A stretch of DNA of 31,645 nt from CAYOHR01 sp964512145 (GCA_964512145.1 CAZEIM010000032.1:1-31645); one strand, 5' to 3'. Shown: positions 15,010-24,154, numbered from the stretch's first letter. Translations and numbers: made by a program. The notes: generated by a model not told the origin, from the letters alone.

Positions 15010-16089
15010 CAAAGAACTGTTTTAGTTAGTCCGTTAAATTGGGGATTAGGGCATGCTAGTCGTTGTGTGCCTATAATACATGAGTTAATTAGATGTGATT
15101 GTAAAATAATTATTGTGGCACATGGATCATCGTTACAATTTTTAAAAAAAGAATTTAAACATCTTAGGTATTATGACATTCCAGATTACGGAATTCATTA
15201 TATACACCAAAAATTGAGTGTATTTTGGGCTATTATTTTTCAACTGCCAAAAATTTATGTTGGAATATACAAAGAGAACCAGGCTATAAAAAAAATTATT
15301 TTAAAGGAAAAAGTGGATATCATCATTTCAGATAATCGGTATGGTATAAGAAGTAAATACATAAAAAAAAATATCCTCATTACACATCAAGTAAACATAC
15401 AAACCCAGTTTTTAGAAAAATTTGCTCAAAAATATGTGCGTAAATTAATGACAAAATTTGATGTTTGTTGGATTCCTGACTTTGAAAACCCCAAAAATAA
15501 ATTAGCCGGTACTTTAAGTGATTATTCAGTAGAAATCGCCCATAAGATAAAATATATTGGCCCTTTAAGTCGATTTATATTTTCAAAAGAATCCGTAAAT
15601 AAAAACAATTATTTTATAACAGCTATTGTTTCAGGCCCGGAACCTCATAAGAGTGAATTCTCTTCTTTACTAAAAAAACATCTACTTAGTTTAAATGTTC
15701 CATGTTGCATTATTGAAGGAAAAATTGAAGATGAATATTATGAATATCAAATAGATACATTAAAAATATATTCATTTTTAGATGGGGATTTATTAAAAAA
15801 TATTATGTTAACATCCACCTATATTATAAGCAGACCAGGATATTCAACCATTATGGATTTACATTTTTTACAAAAAAACGCAGTATTAGTTCCTACACCA
15901 GGACAAACAGAACAAGAATATTTAGGAAAATTTCATCATTTAAAAAAACATGTATGCCTTAATCAAGATAGCTTAAATAAGGAAAACATATTAAAAGCTA
16001 CAGAAATATTGAGTAAAAAAAATTGTGAATATGAAATATTAAAAGAAGAACCTTTGCAAAAGATTATTTACTCATTACTATCTGATTAG
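14995..16089 (+). CDS. glycosyltransferase, GT-B / family 28-like
   Basis: A 364-residue protein resembling MurG/GT28-type glycosyltransferases and the MJ1255-like group. The N-terminus VLVSPLNWGLGHASRCVPII carries the G-x-G-H-x-x-R loop of GT-B enzymes; the C-terminal nucleotide-sugar site is visible as IISRPGYSTIMDL followed by LVPTPGQTEQ, close to family patterns that end in Q-E/D-x-N. The start is a TTG at 14995: the nearest ATG (14988) is in another frame and hits a stop after five codons, and starting later would remove the first strand. TAGATTTA at 14971 may be its -7 element. The gene overlaps the 3' end of the M23 peptidase gene on the other strand by 26 bases. The sugar and acceptor are unknown; cell-envelope glycan or lipid is plausible. 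Confidence 0.82.
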   Translation: MVIKQQRTVLVSPLNWGLGHASRCVPIIHELIRCDCKIIIVAHGSSLQFLKKEFKHLRYYDIPDYGIHYIHQKLSVFWAIIFQLPKIYVGIYKENQAIKKIILKEKVDIIISDNRYGIRSKYIKKNILITHQVNIQTQFLEKFAQKYVRKLMTKFDVCWIPDFENPKNKLAGTLSDYSVEIAHKIKYIGPLSRFIFSKESVNKNNYFITAIVSGPEPHKSEFSSLLKKHLLSLNVPCCIIEGKIEDEYYEYQIDTLKIYSFLDGDLLKNIMLTSTYIISRPGYSTIMDLHFLQKNAVLVPTPGQTEQEYLGKFHHLKKHVCLNQDSLNKENILKATEILSKKNCEYEILKEEPLQKIIYSLLSD

Positions 16090-17357
16090 ATGAGCTCATC
16101 TGATGATCTAATCTGTCTTTATAATTTTGAATAAACGATAAATAAACTGGTAATTCTTCTTTTTTTATGGGATCAGAAGCAATAAATTTTTCAGCTAAAT
16201 GATTTACCTGTTTTCCGTTTTTCCAAAATCTGAAACAAACATGAGGCCCGGTAGCTAAACCTGTACTACCAACATAACCAATTATTTCACCCTGACGAAC
16301 ATATTTACCTTTAGTAATTCCTTTAGCAAATTTACTCATGTGTAAGTATTGTGTCGTGTATGTATCATTATGTTTAATTTTAACATAATTACCATTATTG
16401 TATTTAAATTGAGCCTCAACCACTACCCCATCCCCTACCGATAAAATAGGCGTACCATAGGGCGCAGCATAATCGGTGCCTAAATGCGCTTTTACTCTTT
16501 TTTGCACGGGATGAAATCTTTTTAAATTATAGCCTGAAGATATGCGAGAAAATTTTACCGGAGATTTTAAAAATGCTTTTACCAAACTATTTCCATTTTC
16601 GTCATAAAAACTAATTTTATTACCATCCTGATAGGCAAAAGCATAAAAAGTTTCCCCTTTATGATTAAATTTAATAGCTTTAATTTTATCCATACCATAA
16701 TAAGTAGTGTCTATATATTTTTCATCTATAATTATTTCGTAAGAATCATCTTTTTGTAAGCGATAAAAATCGATAGACCAAGCAAAAATATCGGCCATAG
16801 TAACCGCCAGTTCTGGGTCGGCTGAATTATTTTTTAAACTTTCATATAAAGAATTAGAGATAATGCCTTGAATAGTATTTTCTTTTATCTCAATCTCCTT
16901 TTCAACCTTTTCCACTTTAGGATTATTTTGATCTAAATGAAACACCATGTATTCAGCAGGGTTTTGCTCGTATATAAAGTATTTAGGAGTGCTTAATGAA
17001 TCGTTACTTTTTAAAACATAATATTTATTTCCGGCCATTAATTNNNNNNNNNNNNCGAACATCAAACCATTGTTTTGAGTTTTCTACTAAACTTAAAATA
17101 GCTTGATATGAAATATTAAACTCACTCAATAACGAAGAAAATATTTGTCCATTTTTTATTTGTCCTTCTTCAATTTGTAGAGAATCTAAGCCAAATCCCA
17201 AAAACACCTCTTCGGACACTTCGGCATAGCATTCGATACTTTGATTGTTTTGATTAAATTGATGGACATAATTTTTATATAAATTATGAACAACGCTAAT
17301 ACTTAATATGAGTAAAAATAAAGATAAAAAATACAAATTAAATTTTGAAGATGACAT
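16064..17357 (-). CDS. M23 family peptidoglycan metallopeptidase, split by an N gap
   Basis: A membrane-anchored or exported zinc peptidase likely to cut peptidoglycan cross-links. The N-terminal hydrophobic segment (about 8-25) is a signal anchor; next come a LysM/OapA-like region (IKNGQIFSSLLSEFNISYQAI), an extended central domain, and the LytM domain with HLGTDYAAPYG (first His and Asp ligands), YLHMSKF (catalytic His) and TGPHVCFRFWKNGKQ. The last motif is normally H-x-H, but reads His-Val-Cys. Twelve Ns at 17044-17055 put the two halves in different frames. If only two bases were missing, the sequence would read FDVR-x-LMAGNKYY, which fits related proteins, giving about 427 residues. I therefore treat this as one intact gene. 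Its 3' end overlaps the glycosyltransferase gene. Confidence 0.87.
16084..16113. repeat. inverted repeats at the convergent gene overlap
   Basis: GATTAGAT at 16084-16091 and ATCTAATC at 16106-16113 form an 8-bp stem, and within it AGATGAGCTCATCT at 16088-16101 is a perfect 14-base palindrome. The structure sits at the shared 3' ends of the glycosyltransferase and M23 genes. It lacks a strong T-tract, so a terminator role is uncertain. Confidence 0.5.
17044..17055. other. assembly gap (12 N) of wrong length
   Basis: The run lies inside the M23 gene. The flanking frames require a missing length of 2 plus a multiple of 3, and the simplest restoration is two bases, so the stated twelve is a placeholder. 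Confidence 0.85.
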
Positions 17358-17375
17358 ACTATAAAAATTACTTTA

Positions 17376-17406
17376 CAAAGTTACATTCAATTAACATTCA
17401 ATACAA
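17376..17406 (-). promoter_or_regulatory. promoter of the M23 peptidase gene
   Basis: On the minus strand TTG (17406-17404), 20 bases, then TAACTTTG (17383-17376). The predicted start near 17371 gives a leader of about 14 bases. The peptidase therefore has its own promoter apart from the upstream autokinase gene. Confidence 0.65.
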
Positions 17407-17433
17407 AATTCTTTTCTAAAATTACCATCAAAA

Positions 17434-19776
17434 TCATTCTTCTTTTTCTACATATCCGTACCCATACCCATAACCTCCGTATCCATACCCATATTTATAG
17501 GTATATTTACCATAATAATATCTCCATGATCTGTTTTTAATACCATTTAAAATAATACCTGCTTTTACCTTAGGGTTTTTACGTTGTACATCTTTTAAAA
17601 ATTTAAGTCCAGGCCTAGAAGCATATTGTGTATTCATAACAAAATTAACAGCATCCGTATATTGTAATAGTGCTAATCCATCACTAATCATAGATAATGG
17701 TGGAGTGTCAATTATAATATATTCATATATGGTTTTTAAATGCTCAATCATATTTTTAACTTTTTCACTCAACACCAACTCAGAAGCGTTTGGAGGAACC
17801 GGCCCGGAAAAAATTGCATCTAAACTTTCAATGTGCGTTTTATAAATAATATCTTCTAAAGATTGCTTATCAATTAAATATTTTGATAACCCCATTTCTT
17901 TATCCATATTTAATCCTTTATGAACTCTGGGTTTATGCATGTCAAAATCAATAATAAGCACCTTTTTATTTGCTTTTGCAATAATAGCTGCTAAATTAAG
18001 AGAACAAAAAGTTTTGCCTTCTCCTGGATAAATGGAGGTAACCATAATAATTTTACATTTTTTGGGTTGGTCAACAAAAAAGTACTGAAGATTTGCACGT
18101 ATATTTCTAAAGCTTTCTGTAGTAACACTTTTAGGTTGATCCACTTTTAAATAACCATCAACCGTACTATTTTGAGGAATGCCTCCTAAAACAGGAATAT
18201 CTGTTAATGAACCTAAATCCTCTAAATTCGTGATTTTCTCAAAATACAGAGTTCTTATAAGCGCAAAAAGTAGCGCAATAGCAAAGGAAATGCCTATATA
18301 AGTAAGCATAATTTTATTTCTGTTTGGCCAAACAATACCAAACGATCTGGGTTTTTCAATAACCTTAGTTTCGGGAAAAATAGATGCTTTTCCAATTAAA
18401 TTTTCTGCACGTTTTTCTAAAAGATACAAATATAATTTTTCATTAACTTGTAATTTTCGTTCAATATTAAGTAGTTGACGTTGTTTTTGAGGGATATTTT
18501 TTAGCTTACCTTCATAAGTAGTAATTTCATCCTGAATGCTTTTGAATTTAGTTTTTAAATACGTTTCCGAATTGATAATGTGTGTAAGTAAATCTTTTTT
18601 AGTTTCTTGTATATTTTTATCAATTTTAGCAATAGAAAACATTTTTTCTGTTCCCTCTAATAAAGACTCATTCTTTTTATTTTGAAATACATACAGTTGA
18701 TTAATAGAATTTTGTATAAACTGATCGTCACCTAAAATATAAAAACTAGGTGGTAAAAAACGCTCATCTTTTGACTCTAGCAAATATTTTTTTAAATCAA
18801 CAATGGATTGAATTCTTCGTTCGATGGTTTTTAATTCCGTTTCGGCATCAATAAGTTTTTGGTAAAAATCTACTTCTTCTCGATCAATATTTAATATTGA
18901 TTTAGATTCCTTGTAAATTTCAAGCTCTTTTTCAATACTATTTATAATGTCTACAACTTCATCCAACTGTTTATCTATATAATCGTATGAATTTTTATTA
19001 ATTTGAATTTTATTTTGTAATGAAAAATCAATATATACTTTAGCAAGAGTATCTAAAAATGCAATGGCTCTTTGAGGAATTTCATCATTTAATGAAACCG
19101 TTAAGATACTTGTCCATTCTTCATTTTCAACAAATAATTGACTTTTATATTTATTAATTAACTCATCATTCGTTCTAATAATAAACATATAATCGGCCTT
19201 CCTTAACATTTGTGCACGGGTTTGGTTAAGGTTAATGTTTTTTTCTACAAAAAAATTGAAATTATTATCTAAGACATACTCGTTAAATCGATACTCTTTT
19301 TCAATATTTTCTCCATTGAACTCATATTTTAGTAGATATTTAGAAGTGTCAATAACATTTATAATAAAAGGAATTCCATACCCGCCCGAAAATTGATCTA
19401 CCTTAACCGTAAAAGGCATATCATGATAAACCTCGGTGGTTTTAATTCTGCCAACAATAAAATAAGAAACATTTAAATGCAACCTTTCAACTACTTCTTC
19501 AATAATATTAGAAGATTTTACAACACGAATTTGATTAGCCGTTGATTCATAACTAGTATAATAATCTTTAAAAGTATTGGCAAAATCGTACTCGTTTGAT
19601 TTTAAAATCACCTGAACCCTAGCTTGATATAAATCGACCAGTCTATGTGCATATAAATAACTAAAAACAGCGGCAATAAGAGGGATTAATATAAAAAAAA
19701 GCCAATTTTTAGTAAAAATTTTAGCTAAAAGTTTAATATCCTCTGCTTGAATGATATTGCTTTTGGGTTGTTCCAT
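17434..19776 (-). CDS. Wzc/CapB-like polysaccharide biosynthesis tyrosine autokinase
   Basis: A 780-residue inner-membrane co-polymerase and bacterial tyrosine kinase that normally sets chain length and export of capsule or exopolysaccharide. The N-terminal Wzz domain has a first membrane helix (about 28-45), a long periplasmic coiled-coil region (about 240-450, with a GNVR-like segment RQLLNIERKLQVNEKLYLYL), and a second helix near 490-512. The cytosolic kinase has Walker A GEGKT at 585-589, Walker A' VLIIDFDMHKPR near 610 and Walker B YIIIDTPPL near 690. The last 32 residues hold 12 tyrosines in Gly-Tyr repeats, the autophosphorylation cluster. No wza or glycan-assembly cluster is adjacent, so it is an orphan in this window apart from a glycosyltransferase 1.3 kb away. 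TATATTTG lies just upstream. Confidence 0.93.
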   Translation of the reverse strand: MEQPKSNIIQAEDIKLLAKIFTKNWLFFILIPLIAAVFSYLYAHRLVDLYQARVQVILKSNEYDFANTFKDYYTSYESTANQIRVVKSSNIIEEVVERLHLNVSYFIVGRIKTTEVYHDMPFTVKVDQFSGGYGIPFIINVIDTSKYLLKYEFNGENIEKEYRFNEYVLDNNFNFFVEKNINLNQTRAQMLRKADYMFIIRTNDELINKYKSQLFVENEEWTSILTVSLNDEIPQRAIAFLDTLAKVYIDFSLQNKIQINKNSYDYIDKQLDEVVDIINSIEKELEIYKESKSILNIDREEVDFYQKLIDAETELKTIERRIQSIVDLKKYLLESKDERFLPPSFYILGDDQFIQNSINQLYVFQNKKNESLLEGTEKMFSIAKIDKNIQETKKDLLTHIINSETYLKTKFKSIQDEITTYEGKLKNIPQKQRQLLNIERKLQVNEKLYLYLLEKRAENLIGKASIFPETKVIEKPRSFGIVWPNRNKIMLTYIGISFAIALLFALIRTLYFEKITNLEDLGSLTDIPVLGGIPQNSTVDGYLKVDQPKSVTTESFRNIRANLQYFFVDQPKKCKIIMVTSIYPGEGKTFCSLNLAAIIAKANKKVLIIDFDMHKPRVHKGLNMDKEMGLSKYLIDKQSLEDIIYKTHIESLDAIFSGPVPPNASELVLSEKVKNMIEHLKTIYEYIIIDTPPLSMISDGLALLQYTDAVNFVMNTQYASRPGLKFLKDVQRKNPKVKAGIILNGIKNRSWRYYYGKYTYKYGYGYGGYGYGYGYVEKEE

Positions 19777-19786
19777 ACCTTAAGGG

Positions 19787-19794
19787 CAAATATA
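19787..19794 (-). promoter_or_regulatory. -7 element of the tyrosine autokinase gene
   Basis: The minus strand reads TATATTTG, a full TAnnTTTG match, ten bases before the ATG at 19776, predicting a leader of only about five or six bases. No TTG lies at the normal -33 distance. Confidence 0.45.
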
Positions 19795-19876
19795 CACTAA
19801 AAGTAAAAATAGAATATGTATGAGTATAAAATGTTCTATAAATAATAACAAAAGGATAAAAAATGCACTAGAGATG

Positions 19877-20932
19877 TTAGTCAACTAGCTTAGAAAGAAT
19901 AATATACACTCCAAAATGGTCGCTATATCCTCCTTGAAATGTATCTCCTACATACGTTCTAAAAGGATATCCTTTAAAAGATCCTTCCATTTGACGAACA
20001 AAAGGTTTATTAAATACTCGTGTACCATAGTACTGATAATCTGTAAAAGTACCTTTTAGTAAATTATCCGATAATAACATTTGATCAAACAAATTCCAAG
20101 TGTCGCGCCAGGCAAGTGTGCCAATGCCTTTAATATAATCTTTATACATCGCATTATATAAATTATTTCTGGTTAATTTTTCTGTTTGATGAACCGATTG
20201 CATGTAACGAGTAACACTAATACTTTTAGGATCATCATTTAAATCTCCCATAAAAATTAGTTTGTGATTAGGGTTTAATCGTAATATAGAATCTATATGA
20301 GTTTTAGCAAGTTTTGCGGCCTCAATGCGTTTTGGTCTACTTCTTTTCTCCCCTCCTCTTCTTGATGGCCAGTGAGCTACCATAAAATGAAAAGATTCAT
20401 TCTCAATTTTTCCACTTACCAATAACATATCTCTTGTTTTGAATGCTGTATCATCAGATAAGGTTAATGTTAATGACTTAGAATTTTCTGGAAAAAAATA
20501 TTTATTTCTATATAATAAAGCTACATCAACACCTCGTTCATCGGGAGAATTATAGTGAATAATTTGATAGTTAAATTTCTTCAAAACCTCTGTATTTACT
20601 AAATCTTCTAAAACTTCCTTGTTTTCAACCTCACATAAACCTAGTACAACTGGAGGATTTCCATTTGGGCCTAATTGACTAATTACCTCTGATAACTTAT
20701 TCAATTTATAATAATATTTTTCGGAATTCCATTGTTTTGAACCTGATGGTGTGAACTCAGAATCTATAGTATTAGGAGAATCTATGGTATCAAATAAATT
20801 TTCGATATTATAAAATGCAATGGAAATATTTTTATACTTTTTTTCAGTGATTTGATCGGTTGATTGTTGAGAAAATAGTTTTGTAAAAGAAACTAAAAAA
20901 AATAAGACGATATACTTCATATAATAATTCAT
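19877..20932 (-). CDS. exported endonuclease/exonuclease/phosphatase (EEP) family protein
   Basis: A 351-residue EEP-superfamily hydrolase with a signal peptide (MKYIVLFFLVSFTKLFSQ when counted from the second ATG at 20920). Catalytic landmarks in order: IAFYNIENLFD, the metal-ligand Glu in VLGLCEVEN, RGVDVALLYR, AHWPSRRGG followed by SRPKR, GDLNDDP, and the terminal SDHFGVY. It lacks a T9SS tail and is therefore probably periplasmic. The ATG at 20932 sits exactly four bases after a -7 element; the ATG at 20920 would give a short leader instead. It is divergent from the TonB receptor operon across 122 bases, an arrangement suggesting a shared function. The substrate may be nucleic acid or another phosphodiester. 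Confidence 0.88.
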   Translation of the reverse strand: MNYYMKYIVLFFLVSFTKLFSQQSTDQITEKKYKNISIAFYNIENLFDTIDSPNTIDSEFTPSGSKQWNSEKYYYKLNKLSEVISQLGPNGNPPVVLGLCEVENKEVLEDLVNTEVLKKFNYQIIHYNSPDERGVDVALLYRNKYFFPENSKSLTLTLSDDTAFKTRDMLLVSGKIENESFHFMVAHWPSRRGGEKRSRPKRIEAAKLAKTHIDSILRLNPNHKLIFMGDLNDDPKSISVTRYMQSVHQTEKLTRNNLYNAMYKDYIKGIGTLAWRDTWNLFDQMLLSDNLLKGTFTDYQYYGTRVFNKPFVRQMEGSFKGYPFRTYVGDTFQGGYSDHFGVYIILSKLVD

Positions 20933-20936
20933 TTCA

Positions 20937-20944
20937 CAAATGTA
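20937..20944 (-). promoter_or_regulatory. -7 element of the EEP gene
   Basis: The minus strand reads TACATTTG, then four bases, then the ATG at 20932. The mRNA would be leaderless if that ATG is used, or have about 12 leader bases if the in-frame ATG at 20920 is used. Confidence 0.5.
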
Positions 20945-21028
20945 TATTATTTGATAATTTAAATGTTTATTGAGTAAATATTTTACAATTAATTAATATA
21001 TAAATTTAATTTTAACATAATTAAAGTC

Positions 21029-21036
21029 TACTTTTG
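21029..21036 (+). promoter_or_regulatory. -7 element of the TonB receptor operon
   Basis: TACTTTTG matches TAnnTTTG and lies 18 bases before the ATG at 21055, predicting a leader of about 14 bases. It is divergent from the EEP promoter about 85 bases away. Confidence 0.5.
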
Positions 21037-21054
21037 CCGAATATTTTTTAAAAA

Positions 21055-24000
21055 ATGTACGTATTTAAATTAGTCTTTACTTTTACTGTTTTATTTTTTA
21101 GTGTAACCACTCTATTTTCACAAAACGATAATATCAACAAAGAACAATTGGTGAATGAATATACCATAAATACATCAGATTCTATGGTATTTCTTAAAAT
21201 GAATTATGGAAGTAGCGTTATATTAAATAAACAAGAGATTGAAAAATTAAAAAATAAAGAAATAACTAAAATTGACTTAATCTATTCTGATTATCCTAAA
21301 AACATAGACTATCCAAGTATAACTCAAAAAAGAATAGAAGCATTCTATAAAATAGTACCAAAGCAGAGTAAAAATATTCCCATAAATTTAATTAGACAAC
21401 AAAAATCAACCGATAAAATTTCGGCTCAAAAAATTTCACATGGTTTTGTAATTTATTATAAATCCGAATTACCTAAACAAACTCCCATCGTTTCCGAAAC
21501 CAACAATATCAAACAGGAAAATACTACTCCATCAACACCAATAACAGAAGTAATTCAAAATATAGAGAATAAAACTAATAACTCCACTAATCAAATTAAT
21601 ACAGAAATTAATGAAATCCCTTCAGACAAAATAACTACCGACAGTTTAATTGTTAGTAAAACCAATAATAAAGATACTTTACCGATTTCTGAAAATTATA
21701 CTGATTCAATAACCGATGATTTATTAAATTTTAATTTTTCAAATTCAGACATGCTAGATGATGAGTTAGCATCACAAGATATTTCTTCCTTATTGCAGTC
21801 ATCAAGAGATCCTTTATACCAAGCGACTTCGTTTAACTTTAATGGATTAAGATACCGATTTAGAGGTTATGGCGTAAACGAAACCAATATTTTAGTAAAT
21901 GGCGCCAGCATGAACGACCCGGTAAGTGGTTGGGGATTATGGTCTGTATGGGGTGGACTAAATGATATTACTAGATACCCCTACTCTATTATGGGATTAG
22001 GTTCGTACTCTTTAGATTTTGGTGGAATTGCAGGAGCAACAAATATAAACACTCGCGCCAGTAATGTTCGAAAAGGAAGTAGGTTTTCATATGCTATTAC
22101 CAACAGGAATTATCGTCACCGATGGATGGGTACTTATTCAAGCGGATTAAACTCTAAAGGATGGGCATTTGTTATATCAGGATCTATGCGTTATGCACAA
22201 GAAGGTTATGTAGAAGGAACATATTATAACTCAGGCAGTTATTTTATTGGGATTGAAAAAAGAATCAATAAAAGACATGGTATTAATTTCTCATTAATGG
22301 GAGCCCCTACCGAACAGTCATTACAAGGGCCCGCAGTAGAAGAAATATTTACTATGTTAAACAATCCATATTACAATCCTTTTTGGGGATATCAAAATGG
22401 TGAGAAAAGAAATAGTAGAGAGCGATACAGACATCAACCGTTAGCATTAATTACACACGATTATAAAGTTTCTGAAAAACTATCATTATCGACCACATTT
22501 TATGGCCTTACAGGAATTAATGGAACGACTAATTTAAATTGGTATGATGCAAAAGATCCTAGACCAACTTATTACAGATATTTACCCTCTTTTTATAACA
22601 GACCTACCGATGAAGATATGATCATGAAAGAAATGGTTACTCAAAATTGGTTAAACGATGTAAATACCCGACAAATAAACTGGGATTACATGTATTTTTC
22701 AAATTCTAAAAACTTATATACTGTAAATAATGCCAATGGTATAACAGGAAATAATATTACTGGAAATCGATCAAAATATATTTTAGAAGAATACAGACAA
22801 GATCCTACCACCATTGGTATAAACACTAATTTCTCATATCGCACAGGTAATAGTTCAATTTTGCATGGAGGTTTGTCTTACAAAAACCATGTAACTAAAA
22901 ATTATAAAATCATTGATGATTTATTAGGTGGTGACTTTTGGTTAGACGTTGATCAATTTGCTGAACAAGATTTTGTTGATCCAAATGCTGCACAAAACGA
23001 CTTAAACAATTTAAATAATGTAGTATTAAAAGGCGATAAAGTTGGTTATGATTATGATTTACATGTTAAACAATGGAATTCATTTATAAACTATGACATC
23101 ACATTTGAAAAAATAGATTTTTATTTGGCATTAAATGCTTCTCATACTTCCTTTTGGAGATTCGGAAATATGAAAAATGGTCGTTTTCCAGATAATTCAT
23201 TTGGAAAATCGGCTGTAAATAACTTTTTTAATTATGGTATTAAAGCAGGTATCATATATAAAATATCAGGAATTCAGTATATTACCTTAAATGGAGTATA
23301 TAATACCGATGCACCCATCGTAAATAATGCTTATATGTCTCCTAGATTGAATGATTTAACCGTAGATGGATTAAAATCTATTGAAAACATAGCCACCGAT
23401 ATTAATTATTATTTTAGAACTCCTAAAATAAAAGCCAGATTAACAGGTTTTTATGCTCAAATAAATAATCAAATATACTCTAGGGTATTTTATCACGATG
23501 TTTACAGAAATTTTGTCAATTATACCATGTCGGGAGTAAACACATTACATATAGGAATGGAGGCCTCTGCCGAATACAATTTAAATCCTTCTTGGGCATT
23601 AACAGCTGTATATACTAAAGGAGAGTATACCTATAACTCAAGACCAAACGCTAATATTATATTAAATAACTCCGCTACCCCATTAGCCGAAAATAGAATT
23701 GTATATTTAAAAAATTACAAACTCGGAGGTACACCTCAAACTATAGGCTCTGTTGGTGTACGTTACAATGGTGCAAAATTTTGGTTTGCAGGAGTAAATG
23801 TTAGCTTTTTTAATGATTTTTTTGTAGAAGTTAATCCCGATCGAAGAACATCTGAAGCATTAGAAAAATATGTAGTGACCGATCCACAATGGAATGAAAT
23901 TATTGATCAAGATAAATTAGAAGGTGCTTATTTAGTCAATGGATTTTTTGGAAAATCATTTAAAATTGGAAAATCTTACTTAAATGCTAACTTAAGTATA

Positions 24001-24144
24001 AATAATATACTAAATAATCAAACCATCCAATCTAATGGATTTGAGCAACTTAGATATGATTCTGATGACATACAACGATTTCCTAGTATGTATATATATT
24101 TAAACGGTTTTTCTTATTTTGCTATGTTAACGTATCGATTTTAA
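21055..24144 (+). CDS. TonB-dependent outer-membrane receptor with an atypical N-terminal module
   Basis: A 1029-residue outer-membrane transporter. The signal peptide ends near Phe-Ser-Gln (about 23). The usual carboxypeptidase-regulatory-like domain is not seen; residues about 25-130 instead form an unfamiliar module (ITKIDLIYSDYPKN, KRIEAFYKIVP, HGFVIYYKSE), followed by an Asn/Thr/Ser-rich linker (about 135-225). The plug begins near 235 (DISSLLQSSRDPLY) with NGLRYRFRGYG from 263 and NILVNGASMND, then a 22-strand-type barrel ending in YFAMLTYRF, with the aromatic C-terminus expected for BAM recognition. It imports a ligand using TonB/ExbBD energy. The next gene starts 10 bases later, and a lipoprotein and a T9SS protein complete the operon. 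No SusD is present, so it is not a classical polysaccharide-utilisation pair. Confidence 0.92.
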   Translation: MYVFKLVFTFTVLFFSVTTLFSQNDNINKEQLVNEYTINTSDSMVFLKMNYGSSVILNKQEIEKLKNKEITKIDLIYSDYPKNIDYPSITQKRIEAFYKIVPKQSKNIPINLIRQQKSTDKISAQKISHGFVIYYKSELPKQTPIVSETNNIKQENTTPSTPITEVIQNIENKTNNSTNQINTEINEIPSDKITTDSLIVSKTNNKDTLPISENYTDSITDDLLNFNFSNSDMLDDELASQDISSLLQSSRDPLYQATSFNFNGLRYRFRGYGVNETNILVNGASMNDPVSGWGLWSVWGGLNDITRYPYSIMGLGSYSLDFGGIAGATNINTRASNVRKGSRFSYAITNRNYRHRWMGTYSSGLNSKGWAFVISGSMRYAQEGYVEGTYYNSGSYFIGIEKRINKRHGINFSLMGAPTEQSLQGPAVEEIFTMLNNPYYNPFWGYQNGEKRNSRERYRHQPLALITHDYKVSEKLSLSTTFYGLTGINGTTNLNWYDAKDPRPTYYRYLPSFYNRPTDEDMIMKEMVTQNWLNDVNTRQINWDYMYFSNSKNLYTVNNANGITGNNITGNRSKYILEEYRQDPTTIGINTNFSYRTGNSSILHGGLSYKNHVTKNYKIIDDLLGGDFWLDVDQFAEQDFVDPNAAQNDLNNLNNVVLKGDKVGYDYDLHVKQWNSFINYDITFEKIDFYLALNASHTSFWRFGNMKNGRFPDNSFGKSAVNNFFNYGIKAGIIYKISGIQYITLNGVYNTDAPIVNNAYMSPRLNDLTVDGLKSIENIATDINYYFRTPKIKARLTGFYAQINNQIYSRVFYHDVYRNFVNYTMSGVNTLHIGMEASAEYNLNPSWALTAVYTKGEYTYNSRPNANIILNNSATPLAENRIVYLKNYKLGGTPQTIGSVGVRYNGAKFWFAGVNVSFFNDFFVEVNPDRRTSEALEKYVVTDPQWNEIIDQDKLEGAYLVNGFFGKSFKIGKSYLNANLSINNILNNQTIQSNGFEQLRYDSDDIQRFPSMYIYLNGFSYFAMLTYRF

Positions 24145-24154
24145 ATTTGTATTT

